From NCBI GenBank assembly GCA_904501945.1, contig CAJGCU010000065.1:1-14125 (forward strand): a stretch of DNA of 14,125 nt. Reading direction: 5' to 3'. Position 1 is the stretch's first letter. Every line of letters begins with the position of its first letter. The DNA comes from an uncultured Bacteroidaceae bacterium. Its GTDB lineage: Bacteria; Bacteroidota; Bacteroidia; Bacteroidales; Bacteroidaceae. The notes under the pieces are model-generated. The model did not search any database and was not told where the DNA came from. It worked only from the letters and a program-made list of their open reading frames with translations. The position numbers were made by a program, and so were the translations under genes. Positions 7,389 through 13,914 of this stretch are shown here, piece after piece.

Positions 7389-7437
7389 TGCTTTTTTGTC
7401 AGTTTTCACGATTTTTATACTTTTAGACAAGCAGGTT

Positions 7438-8076
7438 TTACATGTAAGGATTGTGGCATTTTTCCGTTTTAATCGCAGTTGAGGGTCCATGGCCGCACAT
7501 CACTTTTGTGGATTCAGGCAAGAGTGCCAGTCGTTGCAAGCTTTTCATGATGTCGCTGTGGCTACCACCTTCAAGGTCTGTACGGCCGCAACTCCCATAA
7601 AACAGCGTGTCACCAGAAAAGAGAACTTCGTCTGCTGCAGAATAGAAGCATAGGCTTCCTTGCGAATGGCCTGGCGTGTGAAGCACTTTTAGAGATGTGC
7701 TTCCAAACGATATGGTGTCGCCTTCTTTCAGCGAGCAGCCTAATTCTGGCATTGGGGGGTGGGGGATGCGAAATCCGACAACCCTCTCAATCTGGCGGTC
7801 CATGTCTTGATAGATAAAAGCGTCTGCTCGATGGGCTTCTGGGGAGAGTTTCAAATCTCTGAAGGCAAAAGAATTCCCCCATACATGGTCAAAATGGAGA
7901 TGGGTGTTCAGCAAATGCTTTATGGTCAGGTTCTCGCTGTCAATATAATCTTTGATTTCTTTCCATTCACCTTCTGTGGAACAGCCGCAATCGATGATGA
8001 CTCCTTCTTTGGTGTCGTCATGAACCAGGTAGCAGTTTACGCCAAGTGGGTTGACTATGAATGTTTTGATGTTCAT
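7438..8076 (-). CDS. metallo-beta-lactamase-fold hydrolase (glyoxalase II / YcbL-like)
   Basis: Cytoplasmic binuclear-metal hydrolase of 212 residues. The metal ligands are complete: THLHFDH with His59, His61, Asp63 and His64; PGHSQG with His137; SGDTLF with Asp156; CGHGPST with His196. The GSCGRTDLEGG stretch (161-171) is typical of the single-domain YcbL/GloB-like branch, which hydrolyses thioesters such as S-lactoylglutathione. It lacks the extra C-terminal helical substrate-binding domain of classical glyoxalase II, and Bacteroidota often lack glutathione, so the true substrate is open. The gene starts 3 bp after rsmG and is the last of a three-gene operon. I find no convincing terminator in the 100 bp after it, which also hold the promoter of the next operon. 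Confidence 0.92.
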   Translation of the reverse strand: MNIKTFIVNPLGVNCYLVHDDTKEGVIIDCGCSTEGEWKEIKDYIDSENLTIKHLLNTHLHFDHVWGNSFAFRDLKLSPEAHRADAFIYQDMDRQIERVVGFRIPHPPMPELGCSLKEGDTISFGSTSLKVLHTPGHSQGSLCFYSAADEVLFSGDTLFYGSCGRTDLEGGSHSDIMKSLQRLALLPESTKVMCGHGPSTAIKTEKCHNPYM

Positions 8077-8079
8077 GAA

Positions 8080-8712
8080 TTACTTCTTGTTGATTACTGT
8101 AACGTGTACAACCTTCTTTGTAGTGAAATAATCCTCATTAAAGAAATCGCTCAATTCCCATGTGGTTGCGATATTTCTCATTGATGCTATTTCTCGTTCC
8201 AGTTCTCCTCCTTTCAACGCTAAGATTCCATTGGGGACAGAGTTATTCTGTTCCTTCTTGATATTCTTTCGCGCCACCTTCATCAAGTCCACCATTGGCA
8301 TCACGGCTCGTGTAACAACAAAGTCGTACTGCTCTTTTATCTCTTCAGCTCTTGCATGGCTGAACTTTACGTTTTTCAGTCCGATAGCCGTTGCCACCTC
8401 TTGTGCTACTTTAACTTTCTTTCCAATGCTGTCCACCAGGTGGAACTGTGTTTGAGGGAAGAGAATTGCTAGAGGAATGCCTGGGAATCCTCCTCCTGTT
8501 CCAAGATCCATCACCTCTGTTCCATCCCTGAAGTTCAGCACCTTTGCGATGCCTAGAGAGTGCAGCACATGGTGCTCGTACAGGTTCTGGATGTCCTTGC
8601 GTGAGATGACATTGATTTTTGCATTCCAGTCGTTATAAAGAACCTCAAGCTGAGCAAACTGCTCAGCCTGAAGGTCTGTGAGGTTGGGAAAATATTTCTT
8701 GATGATTTCCAT
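8080..8712 (-). CDS. rsmG: 16S rRNA (guanine-527-N7)-methyltransferase RsmG
   Basis: SAM-dependent enzyme that methylates N7 of G527 in 16S rRNA of the small ribosomal subunit; its loss commonly gives low-level streptomycin resistance in other bacteria. The protein has 210 residues, the normal family length. The SAM site is clear: VMDLGTGGGFPGIPLAILFP (67-86), then LVDSIGKKVKV (92-102) with the acidic ribose-binding Asp94. The family motifs VTRAV (133-137) and LKGG (166-169) follow, as does the N-terminal INVISRKDIQNLYEHHVLHSL (33-53). It lies 15 bp after the DUF4301 gene and 3 bp before the hydrolase gene, so it is the middle gene of an operon. Confidence 0.97.
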   Translation of the reverse strand: MEIIKKYFPNLTDLQAEQFAQLEVLYNDWNAKINVISRKDIQNLYEHHVLHSLGIAKVLNFRDGTEVMDLGTGGGFPGIPLAILFPQTQFHLVDSIGKKVKVAQEVATAIGLKNVKFSHARAEEIKEQYDFVVTRAVMPMVDLMKVARKNIKKEQNNSVPNGILALKGGELEREIASMRNIATTWELSDFFNEDYFTTKKVVHVTVINKK

Positions 8713-8727
8713 ATATTCTGATTCTAA

Positions 8728-10215
8728 TTACTGATGCTGTTCACGCAACAGGTCGTTCACAGTCTTCACAGGGTTGAACGTTCCAAGCGATACTTCCACA
8801 AAGATGGTGTTCCAGTCGCTCATGGCTCCATTCCATAGTCCTGGCAATTCAAGCGCTTTGAGTTCCTTTCCGTCCTTGCTCTTGCTTGAGATGAAGCCAG
8901 TCAAAGGATCTACGTACTTTGTCAGGTCAAACTTGTTTCCCTTGTAGTCTTTTACGGCGCATACGAGGTCAACAGGGTTGAAGTGCGTTCCGTTTTGGAA
9001 CATCTGCATGTATTCCTCGTTGTTGGTGTCAATCTGGCTGCTTTCGAGAATTTGCAGGCTGATGGTGCCGTCTTGGTTGTATGCCATGAATGGGCCTCCG
9101 CCTGGTTCTCCCACGTTCTTCACCATTCCACATACGCGCATGGGTCGATTCAGCTTGTTTTTCAGATAGATTGCCAGTTCTGCGTCCTCCAGGTCTTTCA
9201 GTTCAGGATTGCGGCAGGAAAGGTCGTTGTGCATGAATTGGATGATTTCCTCCAGTTCTGCATGTGTGTATTTTCCGCTTTCGAGCAGTTCGAGATACTC
9301 AAATGCCTTTTTCTGCTTGCTCACCAAGACGCCAGCAATGAGTTTCTTGTATTCAACCGTTTCTGGCTTCAGCCTGTCTGGCACCACATTGTCAATGTTC
9401 TTGATGAAGATGATGTCGGCATCCAGTTCGTTGAGGTTTTCAATCAAAGCGCCATGCCCGCCTGGACGGAACAGTATTTTTCCGTCTTTGCCACGGAAAG
9501 GAGTGTTGTCTGGGTTGGCTGCAACTGTGTCTGTGCTGGATTTCTGTTCTGAAAAGCCGATAGCGTATTTTACGCCAAACTTTTCTTCGTATTTAGGAGT
9601 AACCTTCTCAACCAATGCTTCGAACAGAGGGCGATGCTCTGGGCTAACGGTGAAGTGCACGTTCACGTCTCCATTCTTTCCGCCAGCATAGAGCGCGCCT
9701 TCCACCAGGTGCTCTTCTACTGGAGTGCGGGCGCCGTCTTCATATTTATGGAACTTCAGCAATCCCTTTGGCAGCTTGCCGTATGAAAGGCCTTCGTCGC
9801 CAAGCAGTGCTGCTATGGCTGCTTTGAGGCTTTCGTCGCCGCCTGCCTTTGCAATAGCCTCCTTCAGGTCGTCGATGAAGGCGAACTTGCTGAGGTTGCT
9901 TTCAAACTTATTGATAAAGTCCGTCTTTTCTTCATTGTCCAGAAACTCGAAGAGATTCTTGAACATGCGGCTTGCGGCTCCAGAAGCAGGAACAAACTTC
10001 AGCACCTTTCCGCTGCCATTCAGATACTCGTCCCATGCTGCGAGATATTCCTTCTTTTCTGTGTCTGCAGGAATGGTGATGCCATTGTCTGCCGATGCAG
10101 CACCTGCCAGTTTGAGCCAAGGGAAGCCTGTCTTGAAACAGTCCAGTTGGGCGTTGAGTTTTTCTTCGGAAATTCCTTTCTTTGCGAGGAAGTCTTTATC
10201 TTCTTGTGTAAGCAT
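8728..10215 (-). CDS. DUF4301 family protein, probable GT-A/UDP-sugar pyrophosphorylase-like fold
   Basis: Cytoplasmic protein of 495 residues, a size and sequence typical of the DUF4301 family of Bacteroidota (start MLTQEDKDFLAKKGISEEKL). No function is established as far as I know. Several stretches line up in order with eukaryotic-type UDP-sugar pyrophosphorylases: a small-residue loop FVPASGAASRMFK (74-86) where those have KLNGGLGTSMG; FRPGGHGALIENLNELD (249-265) where UGPases have YPPGHGD; IIFIKNIDNVVPD (268-280) where they have IFVxNxDN; and LQILESSQID (387-396) followed by NGTHFNPVDLV (408-418), like the VEYSEI and late Asn/His motifs. I infer a nucleotidyltransferase-like fold; the glycine loop is altered, so activity is uncertain. 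It is first in the operon with rsmG and the hydrolase gene, and has its own promoter. Confidence 0.88.
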   Translation of the reverse strand: MLTQEDKDFLAKKGISEEKLNAQLDCFKTGFPWLKLAGAASADNGITIPADTEKKEYLAAWDEYLNGSGKVLKFVPASGAASRMFKNLFEFLDNEEKTDFINKFESNLSKFAFIDDLKEAIAKAGGDESLKAAIAALLGDEGLSYGKLPKGLLKFHKYEDGARTPVEEHLVEGALYAGGKNGDVNVHFTVSPEHRPLFEALVEKVTPKYEEKFGVKYAIGFSEQKSSTDTVAANPDNTPFRGKDGKILFRPGGHGALIENLNELDADIIFIKNIDNVVPDRLKPETVEYKKLIAGVLVSKQKKAFEYLELLESGKYTHAELEEIIQFMHNDLSCRNPELKDLEDAELAIYLKNKLNRPMRVCGMVKNVGEPGGGPFMAYNQDGTISLQILESSQIDTNNEEYMQMFQNGTHFNPVDLVCAVKDYKGNKFDLTKYVDPLTGFISSKSKDGKELKALELPGLWNGAMSDWNTIFVEVSLGTFNPVKTVNDLLREQHQ

Positions 10216-10253
10216 GGGTAATGATTATTTTAATGTGTGATACAAATTTTTTT

Positions 10254-10284
10254 CAAAGATACACATAAAAATCCAAATGAGCAA
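10254..10284 (-). promoter_or_regulatory. Bacteroidota-type promoter for the DUF4301-rsmG-hydrolase operon
   Basis: On the minus strand TTG (10284-10282) is followed after 20 bases by TATCTTTG (10261-10254), a perfect -7 box. Transcription should start near 10249, leaving a leader of about 34 bases before the ATG at 10215. Confidence 0.7.
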
Positions 10285-10617
10285 GATTTTCGCTATTCTT
10301 CTTGCTTTTTTCTTTCAGGGAGCAAGGGTGAAACATTCTCCTGTCCATTTTTCATGCTGATTTTTGTTATGCTGGCGTCTGCCGCTACAAGAGCGCGCCT
10401 CTATTGCGGCGGGCTGAGCGGCAGAAAAATCCTGCTCTGCGATAGCTTTTCGAAGGCTGCGGGCGCTCCAGGAGCCTTGTTTTTGCGAGTGCCTCAATCT
10501 GATGGCGCTTCTTGGGTCATCCCTTGTGTGGGTGTGCGTGCTGTGAAGGAATTGGAATGCTGGATGCGTAAGCCGAAAAACCATAAAAACCGTTAATCTT
10601 CATCTGAAATGGCTGTT

Positions 10618-10642
10618 TTTGACCATTTTTTCATTATCTTTG
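10618..10642 (+). promoter_or_regulatory. probable promoter for rel-rlmH
   Basis: TATCTTTGC at 10635-10643 matches the TAnnTTTGY -7 consensus exactly and lies 43 bases before the rel start. The only good TTTG upstream (10618-10621) is 13 bases away, too close for the usual spacing, so the -33 element is weak or the promoter relies on its -7 box. Confidence 0.5.
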
Positions 10643-10685
10643 CAACGGAAACAGGCATGAAGCTTGAAGAATTTATAATTGAAAA

Positions 10686-12914
10686 ATGGAATCGATGGAA
10701 GAATTGACTATGATAAAGGAAGAGGAAAGGCTGGAGCTTTTGACCACCGTCCGCAAAATGCAGGAACTGGTGGCAGACATTCTCAATCCTGATGACTTTC
10801 GAAAAATCAAGGACATCCTGCTTCGGGCAATGGAAACGGACGCTTTGGCTCGCAATCAGTTTGGGCTTCATCCTGTCTTGTTCGACCTTCAGACGGCGAT
10901 GATTTTGGCTGAAGAAATCGGGCTGAACCGTGCCTCGATTGTCAGCGTGCTGCTGCACGATTGCGTGGAAATGGGAGTTGCAGGCATAGACCAGGTTCGA
11001 TTGGAGTTTGGCGAAGATGTGGCAAATATCATTCAGGGATTGCTGCGCGTAAACAAACTGTACGCCAAGAATCCGTCCATCGAGACAGAGAATTTCCGTG
11101 ACCTGCTGCTCTCCTTCGCGCAAGACATGAGAGTGATATTCATCATCATCGCCGACCGCGTGAACCTGATGCGCCAAATCAAAGACAGGGGAGAGGAAGA
11201 GGAGCGCATCCGTGTGGCGTCTGAGGCGGCCTACCTGTATGCTCCATTAGCCCACAAGCTGGGTCTGTATCTGATAAAGAGAGAGCTGGAAGACCTGTCG
11301 CTGAAGTACCTTGAGCCCGACGTCTTTTATATGATAAAAGAAAAGCTGAGCACAACGAGAGCCGCGCGCGACCTCTACATTGCCAGCTTCATCGCCCCTA
11401 TTGAAAAGAAGCTGAAAGCGGCTGGACTGAAGTTCCACATCAAGGGGCGGACAAAATCCATACATTCCATCTGGCAGAAGATGAAGAAGCAGAAATGCAA
11501 GTTCGAGGGCATCTACGACCTTTTTGCCATTCGAATCATTCTTGACTCTGCGCCTGAGAAGGAGAAGCAGGACTGCTGGCAGGTGTTCAGCATCGTCACA
11601 GACATGTACCACCCCAATCCGAAGCGTCTGAGAGACTGGCTCTCCGTTCCCAAGTCAAACGGCTACGAGTCCCTGCACATCACTGTCATGGGGCCTGAGG
11701 GAAAATGGGTGGAAGTGCAGATTCGCACAGAGCGCATGGACGAGATTGCAGAGCGCGGACTGGCTGCCCACTGGCGATACAAGGGAGTGAAGGATGGCGG
11801 CGGCAAGCTGGAAGACTGGCTGACAGACATCCGTTCTGCGCTGGAGACCCATGCCGACAGCGACGAGCAGCTTGTCGACAGGTTCAAGGTGGACCTCTAC
11901 AGCGACGAAGTCTTCGTGTTCACTCCCAAGGGCGACCTGTTCAAGCTGCCCAAGGGCGCAACAATTCTGGATTTCGCCTTCCTGGTACACACAACAGTTG
12001 GCGCCCATTGCACAGGAGGAAAAATCAACGGAAAGAATGTTCACATCAGAACCAAGCTGCAGAGTGGAGACCAGGTGGAAATCCTCACCTCGCAGAAGCA
12101 GATGCCCAAGCAAGACTGGCTGAACATTGCCGTAACCCCCAAGGCGCGCACCAAGATACGCCAGTCGCTGAACGAGCAGGAAATGAAGGTTTCCACCTTT
12201 GCCAAAGAAGCGCTCGAACGCAAGTTCAAGAACAAGAAAATAGAGCCAGAAGAGTCCATCATGATGCGCCTCATCAAGAAGCTGGGATACAAGCACGTGC
12301 TGGAGTTCTACAAGGCCATAGCGGAAGGCATCCTCGATGTGAATAGCGTGATAGAGCACTACCAGGCAATGGAGGAAAGGGAGAACAACCCTGCCGCATA
12401 TTCTGCCGAGCAGCGCAGCGCCGACACATTTGTCTCCACGCTCCCTGAAGAGCACGTGAAAGACGCCATGGACGTGCTCGTGCTCGACAACAACCTGAAA
12501 GGCGTCGACTACAGCCTTGCCAAATGCTGCAACCCCATCTATGGCGACGACGTGTTCGGCTTTGTCACCGTCAACAGAGGCATCAAGGTTCATCGAATCG
12601 ACTGTCCCAATGCGCAGCTCCTGAAAGAGAGGATGGGCTACCGTGTTCTCCGCGCTCGCTGGGCAGGGAAGGGAACCAGGCAATATCCTGTCACGCTCCA
12701 TGTGATAGGAAATGACGACATCGGCATTGTCAACAACATCACGTCCATCATCAACAAGGAGAAAAACGTCGTGCTCAGAAGCATTTCAATACAGTCGTCA
12801 GAAGACGGACTCTTCTCGGGCACGCTCACCGTCATGATCAGCGACCAGAATCAGCTCACGCAGATGATAAAGAAGATTGCCACAGTGAAAGGGGTCAAGA
12901 ACGTGGCACGATAA
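10686..12914 (+). CDS. relA: RelA/SpoT-family (p)ppGpp synthetase with degenerate hydrolase domain
   Basis: Cytoplasmic stringent-response enzyme of 742 residues that transfers pyrophosphate from ATP to GTP or GDP. Domains in order: HD-like (about 50-200), synthetase (about 250-370), TGS (406-466, DEVFVFTPKGDLFKLPKGAT), helical (about 500-600), zinc-finger-like with Cys614-Cys615 and Cys640 (KCCNPIYGD, HRIDCPN), and ACT (about 670-742). Synthetase residues look intact: GRTKSIHSIWQKM (254-266), YDLFAIRII (277-285), SNGYESLHIT (324-333), EVQIRT (343-348). The charge motif is RLRD (314-317), close to the RxKD form. The hydrolase site is not intact: the usual GEPYIxHP segment is missing, and HDxxED has become HDCVEM (91-96), although Asp157-Arg158 remain. 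I therefore call it a RelA-type synthetase. It is probably co-transcribed with rlmH, 18 bp downstream. Confidence 0.95.
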   Translation: MESMEELTMIKEEERLELLTTVRKMQELVADILNPDDFRKIKDILLRAMETDALARNQFGLHPVLFDLQTAMILAEEIGLNRASIVSVLLHDCVEMGVAGIDQVRLEFGEDVANIIQGLLRVNKLYAKNPSIETENFRDLLLSFAQDMRVIFIIIADRVNLMRQIKDRGEEEERIRVASEAAYLYAPLAHKLGLYLIKRELEDLSLKYLEPDVFYMIKEKLSTTRAARDLYIASFIAPIEKKLKAAGLKFHIKGRTKSIHSIWQKMKKQKCKFEGIYDLFAIRIILDSAPEKEKQDCWQVFSIVTDMYHPNPKRLRDWLSVPKSNGYESLHITVMGPEGKWVEVQIRTERMDEIAERGLAAHWRYKGVKDGGGKLEDWLTDIRSALETHADSDEQLVDRFKVDLYSDEVFVFTPKGDLFKLPKGATILDFAFLVHTTVGAHCTGGKINGKNVHIRTKLQSGDQVEILTSQKQMPKQDWLNIAVTPKARTKIRQSLNEQEMKVSTFAKEALERKFKNKKIEPEESIMMRLIKKLGYKHVLEFYKAIAEGILDVNSVIEHYQAMEERENNPAAYSAEQRSADTFVSTLPEEHVKDAMDVLVLDNNLKGVDYSLAKCCNPIYGDDVFGFVTVNRGIKVHRIDCPNAQLLKERMGYRVLRARWAGKGTRQYPVTLHVIGNDDIGIVNNITSIINKEKNVVLRSISIQSSEDGLFSGTLTVMISDQNQLTQMIKKIATVKGVKNVAR

Positions 12915-12932
12915 AACACACAATCAGATTGC

Positions 12933-13406
12933 ATGAAAATAACACTTCTCTTAGTCGGAAAGACTGTCAATAAGCACTTCGTCGAACTGATAGACGACTA
13001 CTCATCCCGTCTCAAGCACTATATCAGCTTCGACATCGCAACCATCCCAGAGCTGAAGAACACCAAGAACCTGTCGGCCGAACAGCAGAAGCAGCAGGAA
13101 GGCGAACTCATCCTCAAGCAGCTCCAGCCAGGCGACCATGTGGTCCTTCTCGACGAGCACGGCAGGGAATTGCGCAGCATCGAATTCTCCAGGTACATGG
13201 AGCAGAAGATGCAGACCGTTAGCAAGCGCCTCGTCTTCATCATCGGAGGGCCCTACGGCTTTTCGCCCGACGTGTATGCCAAAGCCAGCGAGAAGCTGTC
13301 GCTCTCCAAGATGACCTTCTCCCACCAGATGATACGACTCATCTTTGTCGAGCAGCTCTATCGGGCCATGACCATCATGAGGGGAGAGCCATATCACCAC
13401 GAGTGA
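12933..13406 (+). CDS. rlmH: 23S rRNA (pseudouridine1915-N3)-methyltransferase RlmH
   Basis: SPOUT-class methyltransferase that methylates N3 of pseudouridine 1915 in helix 69 of 23S rRNA, acting as a homodimer on the assembled 70S ribosome. The 157 residues are the standard length. The SAM-binding trefoil knot is clear: VLLDEHGRELRSIEFS (71-86), then FIIGGPYGF (102-110), then SKMTFSHQMIRLIFVEQLYR (125-144), and the conserved C-terminal end MRGEPYHHE (149-157). It begins MKITLLLVGKT as the family does. It starts 18 bp after rel, on the same strand with no promoter between. No strong terminator follows. A bulged GC hairpin (GGCG...CGCC, 13436-13464) lies about 30 bp downstream but has no T-run. 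Confidence 0.97.
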   Translation: MKITLLLVGKTVNKHFVELIDDYSSRLKHYISFDIATIPELKNTKNLSAEQQKQQEGELILKQLQPGDHVVLLDEHGRELRSIEFSRYMEQKMQTVSKRLVFIIGGPYGFSPDVYAKASEKLSLSKMTFSHQMIRLIFVEQLYRAMTIMRGEPYHHE

Positions 13407-13471
13407 GGCATTCTTCGTCGCGTTGGCTGAAACAGGCGGCAGGGGGAAAGAAACCCGCTTCGCCGGTCAAG

Positions 13472-13604
13472 GCAGGGACGATGCGCTGTTTCTGTACTCC
13501 TCGCTTCTCGTCTTCATTGCAGAAACGCACCTTTCGGCAGCAGGGACGACTGAGCCGCTTCAGGGACGCTCCGCTTCTCATCCTTTGGGGCTGGGCAGAA
13601 ACGC
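13472..13604. repeat. two imperfect direct repeat units downstream of rlmH
   Basis: Two units, 13472-13528 and 13540-13604, each begin with GCAGGGACGA and end with GCAGAAACGC. Each carries a related CGCTTCTC core (CTCGCTTCTCGTC and CCGCTTCTCATC). They differ in length by 8 bases, and the second has an extra CAGGGACG. This looks like an old, diverged tandem duplication. Confidence 0.6.
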
Positions 13605-13712
13605 GTGCGTAAGGTGTGTATGATATGCCGTGTGTGCCTCGCGTGCGTATGGTGTGTGGTTATGGTGTGTGGTTCTATGGGTGTGCGTGTGCCTCGCGTG
13701 CGTATGGGTGTT
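13602..13712. repeat. GTGTG-rich degenerate tandem repeats
   Basis: CGCGTGCGTAAGGTGTGT (13602-13619) recurs as CGCGTGCGTATGGTGTGT (13640-13657) and CGCGTGCGTATGGGTGTT (13695-13712). The first two units (38 and 55 bp) both end in GTGTGCCT. The longer one contains a perfect 13-bp tandem duplication of TATGGTGTGTGGT (13648-13673). The strand is strongly G/T against A/C, with alternating purine-pyrimidine runs. Confidence 0.8.
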
Positions 13713-13788
13713 TTATCATGTGTGGGCTGTGTGGAGATGATGCCACTTCTTCACAGAAAAGCATCTCGTTTGGGGTACGTTTTTTCAT
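13675..13788 (-). CDS. possible 37-residue small protein behind a strong promoter
   Basis: Unrecognised frame of 37 codons, starting MKKRTPNEMLFCEEVASSP and ending in a His-rich tail (HPYAREAHAHP). Its ATG at 13788 lies immediately after a well-formed TTG-20-TACCTTTGC promoter, so its mRNA would be essentially leaderless. The His-rich end is encoded by the GTGTG repeat on the other strand, which argues that it is compositional. It could be a real small protein, the decayed 5' end of a lost gene, or just the first part of a non-coding RNA. It has one Cys, no membrane segment and no signal peptide. Confidence 0.25.
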   Translation of the reverse strand: MKKRTPNEMLFCEEVASSPHSPHMIKHPYAREAHAHP

Positions 13789-13791
13789 ATG

Positions 13792-13822
13792 CAAAGGTAT
13801 GAAAAATTGTCGAATTACGCAA
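13792..13822 (-). promoter_or_regulatory. Bacteroidota-type promoter pointing toward rlmH (antisense)
   Basis: On the minus strand TTG (13822-13820, inside AAAAACTTGCG) is followed after 20 bases by TACCTTTGC (13799-13791), matching the -7 consensus exactly. The AAAAACTTGC motif occurs twice in tandem just upstream. The start should be near 13787. No long gene follows on this strand before rlmH, which is encoded on the other strand. Confidence 0.6.
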
Positions 13823-13853
13823 GTTTTTCAGCAAGTTTTTCTCGGCTTTTTTA

Positions 13854-13914
13854 CTGCTTTTCCTCACCTTTTTCAATCTGTTTTCCCCGCTGCTTTTCCT
13901 CACCTTTTTCAATC
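13854..13914. repeat. 36-bp period direct repeat (two perfect 25-bp copies)
   Basis: A 25-bp sequence beginning CTGCTTTTCCTCACC and ending TTTTTCAATC occurs at 13854-13878 and again at 13890-13914 without mismatch, separated by 11 bp. The 36-bp period is 12 codons. On the minus strand one frame reads IEKGEEKQ, RGKQ, IEKGEEKQ and then stops. The copies lie just upstream of the minus-strand promoter. Confidence 0.85.

Larger units (their letters stand above)
10216..10685. other. 470-bp divergent spacer between the DUF4301 and rel genes
   Basis: The two ends are AT-rich and hold the promoters of the divergent operons. The middle (about 10320-10570) is clearly more GC-rich. It contains an open plus-strand frame from ATG 10354 to the stop at 10596 (80 codons, longer if read from 10237). 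The product begins MLIFVMLASAATRA, like a short signal peptide, and is then Cys-, Arg- and Ala-containing with no family I recognise. CTATTGC (10399-10405) could pair with GCGATAG (10439-10445), with GCAG/CTGC nested inside, and GCTCCAGGAGC (10469-10479) is a near-palindrome, so a structured RNA or a decayed gene is also possible. No promoter or convincing start is visible for the frame. Confidence 0.4.

Noticed and set aside
7380..7437. possible terminator after the metallo-hydrolase gene
   Set aside because: Only short complementary pieces (TTGTC/GACAA) with a loop of about 26 bases are present, and A follows where T is expected on the relevant strand.
10315..10584. 89-codon minus-strand frame in the divergent spacer
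   Set aside because: It overlaps the plus-strand frame in the same GC-rich patch. It is low in hydrophobic structure and rich in Arg, His and Ser, as expected of a shadow frame.
11655..12701. 348-codon minus-strand frame inside rel
   Set aside because: It is the antisense of a strongly conserved coding region with GC-rich codons. The product has no family features.
13436..13464. GC-rich hairpin after rlmH as a terminator
   Set aside because: The stem needs two bulges and no T-run follows on either strand.
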